Shown: positions 25,534-34,836, counted from the stretch's first letter. The stretch: DNA of 63,658 nucleotides from Bacteroidota bacterium (GCA_022567305.1 JADFHF010000019.1:1-63658); one strand, 5' to 3'. The notes: generated from the letters alone by a model not told the origin. A program made the numbers and translations.

Positions 25534-28059
25534 ATGGCACCCTGGTACTTGAAATTTGCATGGCGAGACAGTCGAGGTAGCCGTCGAAGGATGCTGCTGT
25601 ACCTGTCCTCCATGATTCTAGGCGTTGCGGCGTTGGTATCCATCAATTCATTTGGAAACAACCTGAGAAATGCCATAGACCGGGAGGCAGAAACACTTCT
25701 GGGGGCTGATCTCAGCTTTGAAAGCTCTCGGCCCTTTCCCGAGGAAATAGAGTTCGTCATTGATTCTCTTGGAGGATTACAAAGCCGGCGCATTTCTTTT
25801 TCTTCCATGGCTTATTTCGAACGGACGGATGATGTAAGACTCTCAACCGTCAGGGCGCAGGAGCCTGGATTTCCTTATTACGGCGCGATTGAGACCGATC
25901 CACCGAGCGCGGCAAGTACGTTCCTGACGGGCAACAATGCTCTGGTTGACGCTACGCTGATGAGTCAGTTTGCTGCCGAAGTGGGGGACTCGATTCGAAT
26001 CGGAACGTTGACGTATCAGATTGCCGGTAAACTGATCCAGACCCCGCGCGAAACGGCTGCAATCATGCTCTTCAGTCCGCGCATCTACATTCCTCTAGAG
26101 CATCTGGATCGCACCTTACTCGAAGCCGGGAGTCGAGCCGACTATGAGGTCTATTTCCGTTTCCCCGAAGGCCGGGATGCGGATGCCATCGTTGAAAATC
26201 TGCGACCTCGATTAAGAGAGGCCCAGGTAAGAACCGACACCGTTGAGGAAGAAAAGGAGGGATGGGACAGATCACTGACCAACTTGTACCGGTTCTTGAG
26301 TCTTGTTGGATTCATGTCTCTCTTATTGGGAAGCCTGGGTGTGGCCAGTTCAGTGCACGTCTATGTGCGGCAGCGAATTGGGACGGTTGCGGTCCTACGC
26401 TGTTTTGGATCTCGCACGTGGCCGACGTTTTCCGTCTACCTCATTCAGGCCGTCGGGATGGGGGTTATTGGAGCAGTTCTCGGGAGCCTTCTGGGATTTG
26501 CAATCCAAGCCTCTTTACCGCTCGTACTTGGAGATTTCCTGCCGGTAAGTGTGGACTTCGCTTTGTCATGGAGTGCGGTCTGGTTGGGATCAGGAATCGG
26601 TCTCGGAGTGACCGTTCTATTTGCGTTACTACCGCTTTTGGTCGTCAAAGACGTATCTCCGCTCGTGGCTCTTCGAGCTGACCTGGAGGCCGATGTGCGG
26701 GGCCAAAAATCACCTCTTTGGTGGCTTGTCGTCGTCACCATCGGTCTTTCAGTGACCCTGTTTGCGATCATGCAGTCTCCGAGTCCAAAGATTGGTATTG
26801 GCTATTCCATGAGCCTGGTGATCGTATTTGGTGCGCTGGTGTTGGTTGCAAAAACACTGATCCGGATCCTGAAGAATCATCCTCCCACGAAACTATCCTA
26901 CGTGTCCCGGCAGGGAATAGCCAACCTGCATCGCCCCCACAATCAAACACTCATCATGACCTTGGCACTGGGCGTGGGTACGTTTCTCATCGCTACGATG
27001 CTTCTTTCTCAACATTCGCTCCTCCAGCAAATGTCGCTCGTCGCGGAGGGCGACAGGCCCAATCTGGTGTTTTTCGACATTCAGTCTGGTCAGGTGGACG
27101 GAGTGGAGGAAGAACTTCGAAAACGACAGCTACCGGTACTGGACCGGGTACCGATCGTTTCGATGCGAATCTCCAGCATTAATGGAACGACCATCTCCGC
27201 GATGCGAGCTGATACGACCAGAAATCTCACCTGGGCCCACCGACGTGAGTATCGATCCTCGTATCGAGAAGGGCTAACCGATTCAGAGGTGCTCATCTCA
27301 GGCGTCATGGACCCGAGGGTGGATCCTGACACATTGGAATTCATCCCGGTGTCCATCGAAAATGACATCGCCGAGATGCTAGACGTATCGATCGGCGACC
27401 GGATTAGTTTTGATGTCCAGGGATTTGAAATGGACACGCGAATAACGAGCATCCGGACCGTAGACTGGCAGAGAATGCAGACAAATTTCTATTTCGTTTT
27501 CCCACTCGGCGTGTTGGAGGACGCACCGCAATTTAATGTGGTCTTGTCACGAACAGATACTGCATTGGAGTCGGCAGCTGCTCAAACTGCGATTGTCCGG
27601 AGATTCCCCAATGTTTCGGCAATCGATATTTCTTTGGTGATGAATGTATTTGACGAAATATTTTCCCGAATCGCCTTTATTGTCCGATTCATGGCCCTGT
27701 TTACCATCATCACGGGGTTGATTGTGCTTTCGGGGGCTGTTCTGATCAGTCGTTTTCAACGCATAGAGGAAAGTGTTTTACTCAAGACGATTGGTGCATC
27801 GAAGTCCCAAGTGTTGAGAATTATGCTCGTGGAGTATATAGCGCTCGGCATCTTGGCAGCTACCTCCGGAATCATCCTGGCGCTTGGAGGAGGCTGGGCC
27901 TTGTCGAGATTTGTCTTCGAGATTGATTTCGTGATCCCGACCCTTCAGCTCATCGGTCTGGTCTTTTTTGAAGTGTTCATGACACTTACGATTGGACTGC
28001 TAAATTCGCGTGGGGTCTACGCCAAAAAGCCGTTGGAAGTCTTAAGAGCAGAAGTATGA
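25534..28059 (+). CDS. ybbP: FtsX-like ABC permease, YbbP-like
   Basis: An 841-residue inner-membrane protein. An N-terminal membrane helix is followed by a large periplasmic domain, then FtsX-type helices near residues 255-370, a mid-region pair near 395-490, a second periplasmic domain, and a C-terminal FtsX block near 715-830. Two FtsX units with extra central helices is the YbbP/DUF214 arrangement. The ATG directly follows the stop of the ATPase gene, so translation is probably coupled. Confidence 0.88.
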   Translation: MAPWYLKFAWRDSRGSRRRMLLYLSSMILGVAALVSINSFGNNLRNAIDREAETLLGADLSFESSRPFPEEIEFVIDSLGGLQSRRISFSSMAYFERTDDVRLSTVRAQEPGFPYYGAIETDPPSAASTFLTGNNALVDATLMSQFAAEVGDSIRIGTLTYQIAGKLIQTPRETAAIMLFSPRIYIPLEHLDRTLLEAGSRADYEVYFRFPEGRDADAIVENLRPRLREAQVRTDTVEEEKEGWDRSLTNLYRFLSLVGFMSLLLGSLGVASSVHVYVRQRIGTVAVLRCFGSRTWPTFSVYLIQAVGMGVIGAVLGSLLGFAIQASLPLVLGDFLPVSVDFALSWSAVWLGSGIGLGVTVLFALLPLLVVKDVSPLVALRADLEADVRGQKSPLWWLVVVTIGLSVTLFAIMQSPSPKIGIGYSMSLVIVFGALVLVAKTLIRILKNHPPTKLSYVSRQGIANLHRPHNQTLIMTLALGVGTFLIATMLLSQHSLLQQMSLVAEGDRPNLVFFDIQSGQVDGVEEELRKRQLPVLDRVPIVSMRISSINGTTISAMRADTTRNLTWAHRREYRSSYREGLTDSEVLISGVMDPRVDPDTLEFIPVSIENDIAEMLDVSIGDRISFDVQGFEMDTRITSIRTVDWQRMQTNFYFVFPLGVLEDAPQFNVVLSRTDTALESAAAQTAIVRRFPNVSAIDISLVMNVFDEIFSRIAFIVRFMALFTIITGLIVLSGAVLISRFQRIEESVLLKTIGASKSQVLRIMLVEYIALGILAATSGIILALGGGWALSRFVFEIDFVIPTLQLIGLVFFEVFMTLTIGLLNSRGVYAKKPLEVLRAEV

Positions 28060-28112
28060 CGACGTCGATGACAGATAGGCGACGAATGTAATCGACCGCA
28101 CAGAGAGCGAAC

Positions 28113-28847
28113 ATGATGAACAGACCGGATCCGGAGGCCATTAAGGAGAGATACGATTACGTCAAGCGGCGTATTACGTATGCCTGTACCCAGGCTGAAA
28201 GAGCCGTTCATGAGGTCACTCTCATTGCGGTCTCCAAGACGTTTTCAGACAGCTATATTCGAGTGCTGTACGATTTGGGGCACCGGGACTTCGGCGAGAA
28301 TAAAGTCCAGGAGTTGGTGACCAAGTCCGACTCATTTCAGTATCAACCCGACTATAACGGAATCCGGTGGCACATGATCGGACACCTCCAACGAAACAAA
28401 ACGCGAGAGGTAATAGGCATATCCGACCTGTTTCATTCACTCGACAGTCTACGCCTGGCAAAAGAACTGGATAAACGTGCCGAGCAGGCTAAGACTCAAC
28501 AGCAATGCCTTGTCCAGGTCAATATTTCCGGGGAGGACTCGAAGTATGGGGTGGCACCGGAAGACCTCCATCCATTTCTTTCAGCCACCGCTGGATTTGA
28601 GCACCTCGTTATTAAGGGCCTAATGGGAATGGCGCGCTTCACCGATGATCTGGAAGAGGTCCGATCGGAATTTGCGATGCTACGAAACCTTTCTTCCACC
28701 TTTTCGGGTTCTCTGGGTGATCAAGGCTCGTTGGACTTCTTCTCCATGGGAATGAGTCATGATTTCGAAGTGGCCATTGAGGAGGGGGCCACTCATATTC
28801 GTCTGGGAAGTGCTATATTTGGTGAGCGCGCCTACACGAACCAGTGA
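28113..28847 (+). CDS. yggS: PLP-binding homeostasis protein YggS family
   Basis: A 244-residue single-domain alanine-racemase-fold protein. The PLP-lysine lies in LIAVSKTFSDSYIR, GENKVQE follows the first strands, WHMIGHLQRNK is the signature, and FFSMGMSHDFEVAIEEGATHIRLGSAIFG closes the barrel. The family buffers pyridoxal phosphate and is often next to cell-division genes, as here, where a small membrane protein and divIVA follow. Confidence 0.93.
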   Translation: MMNRPDPEAIKERYDYVKRRITYACTQAERAVHEVTLIAVSKTFSDSYIRVLYDLGHRDFGENKVQELVTKSDSFQYQPDYNGIRWHMIGHLQRNKTREVIGISDLFHSLDSLRLAKELDKRAEQAKTQQQCLVQVNISGEDSKYGVAPEDLHPFLSATAGFEHLVIKGLMGMARFTDDLEEVRSEFAMLRNLSSTFSGSLGDQGSLDFFSMGMSHDFEVAIEEGATHIRLGSAIFGERAYTNQ

Positions 28848-28894
28848 TCAGCTGACGTAGCGTAGCGACGATGAGCATTTCCTGACGAATTGAG

Positions 28895-29182
28895 ATGTAT
28901 TTCTGGATACTTCCAGTCCTGATTGCAGGCGGATTTCTTGCCTGGGTGCTTCTTAAGGCACTTAAGCAATATGAAAGGGAAGGGGCTCTGGCGGCCCTGG
29001 AGAGGCTCTCGGAACTCGAAAAGCGCATGAACGGCCTCCAGGATAGACTTGAACACCTGGAGACCATCGAATCTGATACGCTGCTTGATACTGATACCGG
29101 TATAGAAATGCCAGATTCGGCCGATTCCTTATCTTTGAAGGCACGCCCTTCTCCGACAAGCGAACCTCGACTACGAGAATAG
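28895..29182 (+). CDS. Small membrane-anchored coiled-coil protein
   Basis: A 95-residue protein with one N-terminal membrane helix (ILPVLIAGGFLAWVLLKAL) followed by a 45-residue coiled coil (ALERLSELEKRMNGLQDRLE) and an acidic, Ser/Pro-rich tail. It has no recognised family. It occupies the place between yggS and divIVA where Gram-positive genomes carry sepF and ylmG, and it starts only eight bases before divIVA begins. A role in anchoring the division or polarity machinery is an inference from position. Confidence 0.6.
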   Translation: MYFWILPVLIAGGFLAWVLLKALKQYEREGALAALERLSELEKRMNGLQDRLEHLETIESDTLLDTDTGIEMPDSADSLSLKARPSPTSEPRLRE

Positions 29183-29190
29183 GCTATACC

Positions 29191-29970
29191 ATGAAACTTT
29201 CCTCTCTGGACATTCGGAAGCAAGAATTTACCCGGGTTGTTCGCGGATTCGACAAGGAAGAAGTCGATGCATTTCTTCAGCTGGTTGCCAATCAATGGCA
29301 GGAACTCGTCGACGACCTTAGACGCGAGGAAGAAAAGACGAACGACCTGAACGCCAAGCTCGGACACTATCAAAAGGTTGAAGAGGCGCTGGAGCAAGCT
29401 CTGAAAACAGCCAAAGATGGGGCCAGGCAGACGATCGACAACGCTGAGCACAAAGCGAGATTGGTCATTGAAGAAGCCGAATCGAAGTCCGTTGGAATTA
29501 CTAGAGATGCGGAATCAGAAAGGCTGAATATTAGAAAGGAGGCCGCGAAGTACTCCGTTCGACAAAAGGAAATCATAGCAAAATTGCGGGCCTTCTTAAT
29601 GTCTGAGCTGGAGATCCTCGCACAGTACGAAAGCGAGACACCTGTCAATTATATCAAATTAATTCCTGCGGAATTTTCTGAGTTGATGGAAAAATACCCT
29701 GATGCAGAGGATGGAGACGAGAGTGGCGAAGTGGATGAGATCGATGTCACCGGGCAGAGTGAGTCAGACGCGGCTGCTGACCAGCCCGCAGAAGACGAAG
29801 TCTTGGAAGAAGCCCTGGTAGACGAGGCGGGAAGCGAGGAGGCACAGGTCGAACCCAAATCCAGTTCCAAAAAGAAGAAAGCATCCAGAAAGAATTCTCA
29901 GCTGCAAGAACCGGAAGTGTCAGACGAGATTGCGAAGATCAGGCGTATACTGGAGGACCTGGAGAAATAA
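29191..29970 (+). CDS. divIVA: DivIVA-domain protein
   Basis: A 259-residue protein. The N-terminal LSSLDIRKQEFTRVVRGFDKEEVDAFL is the DivIVA lipid-binding domain including the GFD..EVD..L signature. Residues of about 30-165 are a long coiled coil, and the C-terminal 90 are Glu/Ser-rich with a Lys tract. In Gram-positives DivIVA marks curved membrane and recruits division or growth factors; Bacteroidota homologues are little studied. It lies between the small membrane protein and punA. Confidence 0.88.
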   Translation: MKLSSLDIRKQEFTRVVRGFDKEEVDAFLQLVANQWQELVDDLRREEEKTNDLNAKLGHYQKVEEALEQALKTAKDGARQTIDNAEHKARLVIEEAESKSVGITRDAESERLNIRKEAAKYSVRQKEIIAKLRAFLMSELEILAQYESETPVNYIKLIPAEFSELMEKYPDAEDGDESGEVDEIDVTGQSESDAAADQPAEDEVLEEALVDEAGSEEAQVEPKSSSKKKKASRKNSQLQEPEVSDEIAKIRRILEDLEK

Positions 29971-29990
29971 CGTCGAGGACGATCTACAAT

Positions 29991-30818
29991 TTGGATATCT
30001 CACCTGCTCTGAAGGCCGCGAATGCCGCCAGAGAATTTCTATCCAATCGAATTCAGGAAATCCCTCAACTAGCCATCATTCTTGGCACGGGATTGGGAAA
30101 CCTTGGCGAGGATATCGAAACGTCAGATTCCATCGCGTACGATGAGATTCCGAATTTTCCTATCTCTACGGTCGAATCCCATTCTGGACGGCTTCTGGTG
30201 GGTACGCTCTCTGGAGTGCCCGTGCTGGCCATGCAGGGTCGAGTTCATCTGTATGAGGGGTATTCAGCTCAGGAAGTAACGCTTCCAGTGCGGGTCCTCT
30301 CATCGCTCGGAATAAAATCCCTGATCATATCCAATGCCGCTGGTGGGATGAATCCGCTCTTTCGCAGGGGCGACATCATGATGATCACGGATCACATTAA
30401 CCTACAGGGTGCGAATCCACTAGAAGGTCCTAATGTAGATGAGTGGGGTCCGAGATTTCCAGACATGAGCGAACCGTACGATCGGGCGCTCCGCGACTTA
30501 ACGGAGTCTTCGGCTTTGGAACTCGGTGTTCGCCTGGTTCAGGGAGTGTACGTGGCCGTCACTGGACCCAATCTTGAAACGAAAGCGGAGTACCGTTTTC
30601 TCCGGGCAATCGGCGGAGACGCGGTAGGCATGAGCACGGTACCGGAGGTGATAGTTGCTCGCCATATGGATATGCGCGTTCTGGCTTTTTCTGTAATTAC
30701 TGATGAGTGTTTTCCCGATGCACTGAAGCCGGTTTCGATTGAAGACGTGCTGGCGGCCGCAGCCTCTGCGGAACCGGACCTTAGACGACTCATTTCGAAT
30801 GTCGTTACGAGCGTCTAG
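29991..30818 (+). CDS. punA: Purine nucleoside phosphorylase
   Basis: A 275-residue trimeric-type PNP that splits inosine and guanosine with phosphate. IILGTGLGNLGEDIE, the phosphate-site HSGRLLVGTL, MQGRVHLYEGYS, ISNAAGGMNP and YVAVTGPNLETKAEYRF are all present. The start is a TTG at 29991 supported by GAGGA eleven bases before it. It follows divIVA by 20 bases, so it may belong to the same transcript. Confidence 0.92.
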   Translation: MDISPALKAANAAREFLSNRIQEIPQLAIILGTGLGNLGEDIETSDSIAYDEIPNFPISTVESHSGRLLVGTLSGVPVLAMQGRVHLYEGYSAQEVTLPVRVLSSLGIKSLIISNAAGGMNPLFRRGDIMMITDHINLQGANPLEGPNVDEWGPRFPDMSEPYDRALRDLTESSALELGVRLVQGVYVAVTGPNLETKAEYRFLRAIGGDAVGMSTVPEVIVARHMDMRVLAFSVITDECFPDALKPVSIEDVLAAAASAEPDLRRLISNVVTSV

Positions 30819-30838
30819 GACTCCAGGCCTGGGTTAGG

Positions 30839-30948
30839 ATTCCAGCGAGATACTGGAGGGATGTCAGTGGGACATTAGCAGAATACTGTTGGGAAATCAG
30901 CGGGAACCCGGCGGGTAAGCAGCGGGATTCCGGCGGGATACTCCTGAG
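30839..30948. repeat. Ten-unit, 11-bp degenerate tandem array
   Basis: Exactly ten contiguous 11-base units, without an indel, fill 110 bases between punA and ileS. The consensus is ATACCRGCGGG. Position 1 is A in nine units, and positions 9-11 are GGG in seven. Well-kept units include AAATCAGCGGG (30894) and ATTCCGGCGGG (30927). The 11-bp period is not a multiple of three and so is not protein-coding. It places a G-triplet on nearly the same helical face every turn. Confidence 0.8.
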
Positions 30949-31043
30949 TAATCCCACGACTAGAGTCGTACTTCATCGGAATTTGCTCATCTCATAATTT
31001 CTGTTTCAACCGTAGCTAGGTTGGAATTCAGTATCTTGGCGGC

Positions 31044-31057
31044 GCCTCAAAAGAGGC
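31044..31057. other. Short hairpin ahead of ileS
   Basis: GCCTC-AAAA-GAGGC forms a compact stem-loop about 70 bases before ileS. No T-run follows, so it is not a clear terminator. It could be part of the ileS leader. No T-box features (specifier loop, T-box bulge) are visible. Confidence 0.35.
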
Positions 31058-31129
31058 CTATTACTTGTTCGCCGTCCCTATTCGAACTCTTATTTCCGGT
31101 GCGTCTGTACGACTACCGGGATATTGTTT

Positions 31130-34100
31130 ATGAATCAATTTGTTGAATACGGCCAGATCAATCTTCCAGAGATCGAAGAGAAGATTTTGGACTGGTGGAA
31201 GAAGGAGGACATTTTCGGACGGAGTATAGCCCAACACGAAGGGGAACCTAGTTTTACGTTCTACGAAGGTCCTCCGACCGCTAATGGGCAACCGGGGATT
31301 CATCATGTAATGTCCAGGACGATTAAGGACGTCTTCTGCCGATACAAAACCATGAAAGGATTTCAGGTAGAGCGAAAAGCGGGATGGGATACGCATGGGC
31401 TCCCGGTTGAAATCGAGGTTGAAAAGGAACTGGGCCTGGAGGGGCGTCAGCAAGTCGAAGAGTTTGGTATCGAGCGGTACAATGCGGCCTGCCGAGAAAG
31501 CGTTCTTCGATACAAGGAGCAATGGGATAACCTAACCGTTCGAATGGGTTATTGGGTTGATCAGGAGAATCCGTATGTCACGTTCCAAACGACGTACATC
31601 GAATCGGTCTGGTGGTTGCTCAAGCAGATTTATGAAAAGGGATATCTGTACGAGGGGTATAAAATTCAGTGGTACAGTCCGGGATCGAACACGGTCCTTT
31701 CTTCGCACGAGGTTAGCCTGGGCTACGAGGAGGTTCAGGATCCGAGTGTCTTTATCCGATTTAAGTCTGATGAGGAGGAGGACACGTATTTCCTGGCATG
31801 GACCACGACGCCGTGGACACTCATATCGAACGCGGCGCTGGCGGTCGGGCCCGATATCGAATACGTCAAGATCCGGTGCCAGACGGATGACATCGGAACT
31901 CAATACCTCATTCTGGCCAAAGACAGGTTGTCTGTAATCAAGGAAGAATATGAGCTTGTCGAGACCACGACGGGTTCGGACCTGCTTGGAAAAACCTATC
32001 AGCCGCTCTTTGACTATTTCAAAGATGAAGAGGGGGCCGAGAATGCCTGGCGAGTCGTTTCGGCCGACTATGTCACCACTGAAGACGGCACGGGAATCGT
32101 GCATACCGCCCCGGCCTTCGGAGCTGAAGATTTTGAAACGTCCAAAAAGGAAAATCTTCCGGTGCTGAATCCAGTGTTGCCCGACGGACATTTCACTGAA
32201 GAGGCCGAGCTCGTATCGGGGCTTTGGTTTAAGGATGCCGATAAAGTGATTTCCAGAGATCTCAGGGATCGAGGACTGCTCTATCGACACGAAACGTACG
32301 TGCATAACTATCCCCATGACTGGAGAAAAGGGACGCCTTTAATGAGCTATCCGGTCGAGGGTTGGTTCATTCGCACGACAGCCATAAAGGATCGTCTGAT
32401 AGAATTGAATGACCAGATTCGCTGGCAACCGGAAAGCATTGGGCGGGGCAGGTTTGGAGATTGGCTAGTCCATAACGTGGACTGGGCTCTTTCGAGGAAG
32501 CGATTCTGGGGGACACCGCTTCCCATCTGGAAGTCGGACGCACCCGAATCTGAGTATATCGAAGTGATTGGGTCGCTGGAAGAACTCCGTTCGAAATGCG
32601 GCGATCAACTTCCCGGTAATAACGAAGATGTAGATCTGCATCGGCCGTTCGTCGACTCTCTAACGTGGGATGCACCCGACGGCGGGACCATGCGACGCGT
32701 GGAGGACCTCATCGATGTCTGGTTTGATTCTGGAGCGATGCCGTTTGCACAGTGGCATTACCCGTTCGAAAACAAGGACCAGTTCGAGCGATCGTTTCCT
32801 GCTGACTTTATCGCCGAAGCAGTCGATCAAACTCGAGGCTGGTTTTACACGATGCATGCCATTTCTGTACTGGTCATGGATGAGCTCGCTTTCAAAAACG
32901 TGGTGGTTAACGGTTTCGTTCTGGACGAGAACGGAGAGAAGATGTCCAAGAGCAAAGGAAATGCCGTTGATCCGTTTAAAATGATTGATAAGTTTGGCGT
33001 CGATGTGATTCGGTGGTACATGATGAGTAATGCACCTCCTTGGGAAGACCTCAAGTTTTCTGAGCGAGGACTCGTCGAAACCCAAAGGAAGTTCTTCAAT
33101 ACCCTTTCAAATGTTTACTCGTTTTTTGCTACGTACGCGAATATTGACGGCTTCACGTACGCAGAAAATCCAGTACCGGTCCAGGATCGGTTGGAATCTG
33201 ACCGGTGGATTCTGAGTCGTCTTCATTCCACGGCGTACATGGTGGATGGGGCACTCGATGATTATAACCCCACTAAAGCGGCTAGAGCGGTTGAGGAATT
33301 CGTCGACGATCTTTCAAACTGGTATATCCGACGGAACCGTCGGCGATTTTGGTCTGCCAAGGACGCCGTTCGATATGGTGAAGAGGTCAATCAAAAACTG
33401 AGTGCCTATCAGACGGTTGCCGAATGCCTGCTCTCGGTGGCGAAGCTCATGGCACCGTTAGCTCCGTTTTTTAGTGACTGGTTGTTTAAAGCTGTGAATG
33501 AGGTGGTCGGTTTGGAGACGAGCATTTCGGTTCATTTGTCGGAGTTCCCTGATTCTTCGAAGTCGGATGATTTACAAGATCCCAGTCTCGAACATCGGGT
33601 GGGACAGGCGCGTGCCGTGTCATCAATTGTTCTAGCCCTTCGAAATAGATCCGGACACAACGTCCGACAGCCTCTCAGCAGAATCATGGTGGTCACGGGC
33701 CCCAGGGTCGAGCGCGTAGTGATCGAACAGATGAAGGACATGATCCTTGAAGAGGTTAATGTTCGACACATTGAATACGTAGAGGGGTCCAGTTCGGTGG
33801 TAACCCGTCAGGCCAGACCGAATTTTAAGGTGCTCGGGAAACGACTGGGTCCGCTCATGAAACCGGTGAATCTTGTGATTCGCGACTTTTCTGATGAACA
33901 GATCGACGCATTCCTCGAAGACGGTTCGATAGAGGTAACCGTAGACGGTCAAGCAGTCGAGTTGGCCGGTGATGATCTGGAAATTGTAAGCGAAGGTGTA
34001 GAGGGTTGGCTGGTGGGTCAGGAGAGAGGGGTCACGGTGGCGCTGGATATAGAATTAACGGACGAATTGATTGCCGAAGGACTGGCAAGAGAGACCGTTA

Positions 34101-34333
34101 ATCGAATCCAGAATATGCGAAAAACGGCTGATTTCGACATTACTGATCGGATCAAGATCACGGTTAGTGGATCGGAACTATTGCTCGCAGCAATCGACCT
34201 TCACGCCGATTGGATCAGGAACGAGACGTTGGGTTTGGAGTTGGAGGTGGCTAGTGATCCAGATGGTGATCTCGTCTCCAGCTTTGAGATTGATTCCGAG
34301 CGGTTGACAGTGGGTGTGCGTCGTATAAAGTAG
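31130..34333 (+). CDS. ileS: Isoleucyl-tRNA synthetase, type 2, with swapped GIHH signature
   Basis: A 1067-residue class I synthetase that charges tRNA-Ile and edits Val-tRNA. The ATG at 31130 fits the family better than the in-frame TTG six bases earlier. The catalytic signature that is usually HxGH reads G-I-H-H at residues 56-59 (NGQPGIHHVMSRTIKD), that is, its first and third residues are exchanged. KMSKS lies at 604-608 and GWDTHGLPVE near 85. The editing domain contains AWTTTPWTL. The long C-terminal part without a CxxC zinc finger is typical of the archaeal/eukaryotic-like type 2 enzymes, which resist mupirocin; the swapped GxHH form is reported to be hyper-resistant. DksA-like and lspA genes follow. 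Confidence 0.95.
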   Translation: MNQFVEYGQINLPEIEEKILDWWKKEDIFGRSIAQHEGEPSFTFYEGPPTANGQPGIHHVMSRTIKDVFCRYKTMKGFQVERKAGWDTHGLPVEIEVEKELGLEGRQQVEEFGIERYNAACRESVLRYKEQWDNLTVRMGYWVDQENPYVTFQTTYIESVWWLLKQIYEKGYLYEGYKIQWYSPGSNTVLSSHEVSLGYEEVQDPSVFIRFKSDEEEDTYFLAWTTTPWTLISNAALAVGPDIEYVKIRCQTDDIGTQYLILAKDRLSVIKEEYELVETTTGSDLLGKTYQPLFDYFKDEEGAENAWRVVSADYVTTEDGTGIVHTAPAFGAEDFETSKKENLPVLNPVLPDGHFTEEAELVSGLWFKDADKVISRDLRDRGLLYRHETYVHNYPHDWRKGTPLMSYPVEGWFIRTTAIKDRLIELNDQIRWQPESIGRGRFGDWLVHNVDWALSRKRFWGTPLPIWKSDAPESEYIEVIGSLEELRSKCGDQLPGNNEDVDLHRPFVDSLTWDAPDGGTMRRVEDLIDVWFDSGAMPFAQWHYPFENKDQFERSFPADFIAEAVDQTRGWFYTMHAISVLVMDELAFKNVVVNGFVLDENGEKMSKSKGNAVDPFKMIDKFGVDVIRWYMMSNAPPWEDLKFSERGLVETQRKFFNTLSNVYSFFATYANIDGFTYAENPVPVQDRLESDRWILSRLHSTAYMVDGALDDYNPTKAARAVEEFVDDLSNWYIRRNRRRFWSAKDAVRYGEEVNQKLSAYQTVAECLLSVAKLMAPLAPFFSDWLFKAVNEVVGLETSISVHLSEFPDSSKSDDLQDPSLEHRVGQARAVSSIVLALRNRSGHNVRQPLSRIMVVTGPRVERVVIEQMKDMILEEVNVRHIEYVEGSSSVVTRQARPNFKVLGKRLGPLMKPVNLVIRDFSDEQIDAFLEDGSIEVTVDGQAVELAGDDLEIVSEGVEGWLVGQERGVTVALDIELTDELIAEGLARETVNRIQNMRKTADFDITDRIKITVSGSELLLAAIDLHADWIRNETLGLELEVASDPDGDLVSSFEIDSERLTVGVRRIK

Positions 34334-34383
34334 GCGTACACCTTCGGTTTTTATACCGAGGAAACAGATTTACGTTATCAATT

Positions 34384-34827
34384 ATGGCAAGGAATAAAGC
34401 AGTTGCGGCCGAGACTGATCTGAACCAGGAAGAAGTCGCTTCGGAACCCGTAGAGACGTCATTTTCAAAGAAGGAGCTCCAACACTTCATGGAACTGATC
34501 GTTGATAAAAGGCACTCCGCTCAGGAAGACATCGATGGAATGCGGGGCCAACTTGCGGACGCCAGAGAACAGGCCGAGAATGATACCGCGTATAGTTTCC
34601 ATATGGCCGACGCTGGAACGGATGCCATGGAGCGTGAAAAGCTATTTCTGATGATTGCACGTCAGCAGAAGTATATCGGATATCTGGACCGGGCCATAGA
34701 ACGCATCGAAAACCGAACCTACGGCGTTTGCAAGGTTACCGGGCAGCCCATCTCTAAAGAACGACTCGAAGCCGTACCTCACACCGAGATATCCATCGAA
34801 GCGAAACTTCAGCAGCAAAAGAAATAG
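34384..34827 (+). CDS. DksA/TraR-family protein with degenerate zinc finger
   Basis: A 147-residue protein. A long helical hairpin (residues of about 30-105) is followed by YGVCKVTGQPISKERLEAVPHT, the position of the DksA zinc finger. Only one cysteine is present instead of four, so zinc is probably not bound. It resembles YlyA/TraR-like proteins that act on RNA polymerase. Its place between ileS and lspA matches ylyA in Bacillus. It is likely co-transcribed with lspA, which starts nine bases after it ends. Confidence 0.85.
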   Translation: MARNKAVAAETDLNQEEVASEPVETSFSKKELQHFMELIVDKRHSAQEDIDGMRGQLADAREQAENDTAYSFHMADAGTDAMEREKLFLMIARQQKYIGYLDRAIERIENRTYGVCKVTGQPISKERLEAVPHTEISIEAKLQQQKK

Positions 34828-34836
34828 GATTTCATT

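Noticed and set aside
30839-30948. CRISPR array
   Set aside because: The unit is 11 bp, contiguous and degenerate, with no repeat-spacer alternation and no cas genes.
30949-31129. T-box riboswitch ahead of ileS
   Set aside because: No specifier loop, T-box sequence or antiterminator/terminator pair is visible; only a short hairpin and the 11-bp array are present.
31532-32317. A 261-codon open frame on the minus strand
   Set aside because: It is antisense to ileS, whose motifs are unmistakable on the plus strand.
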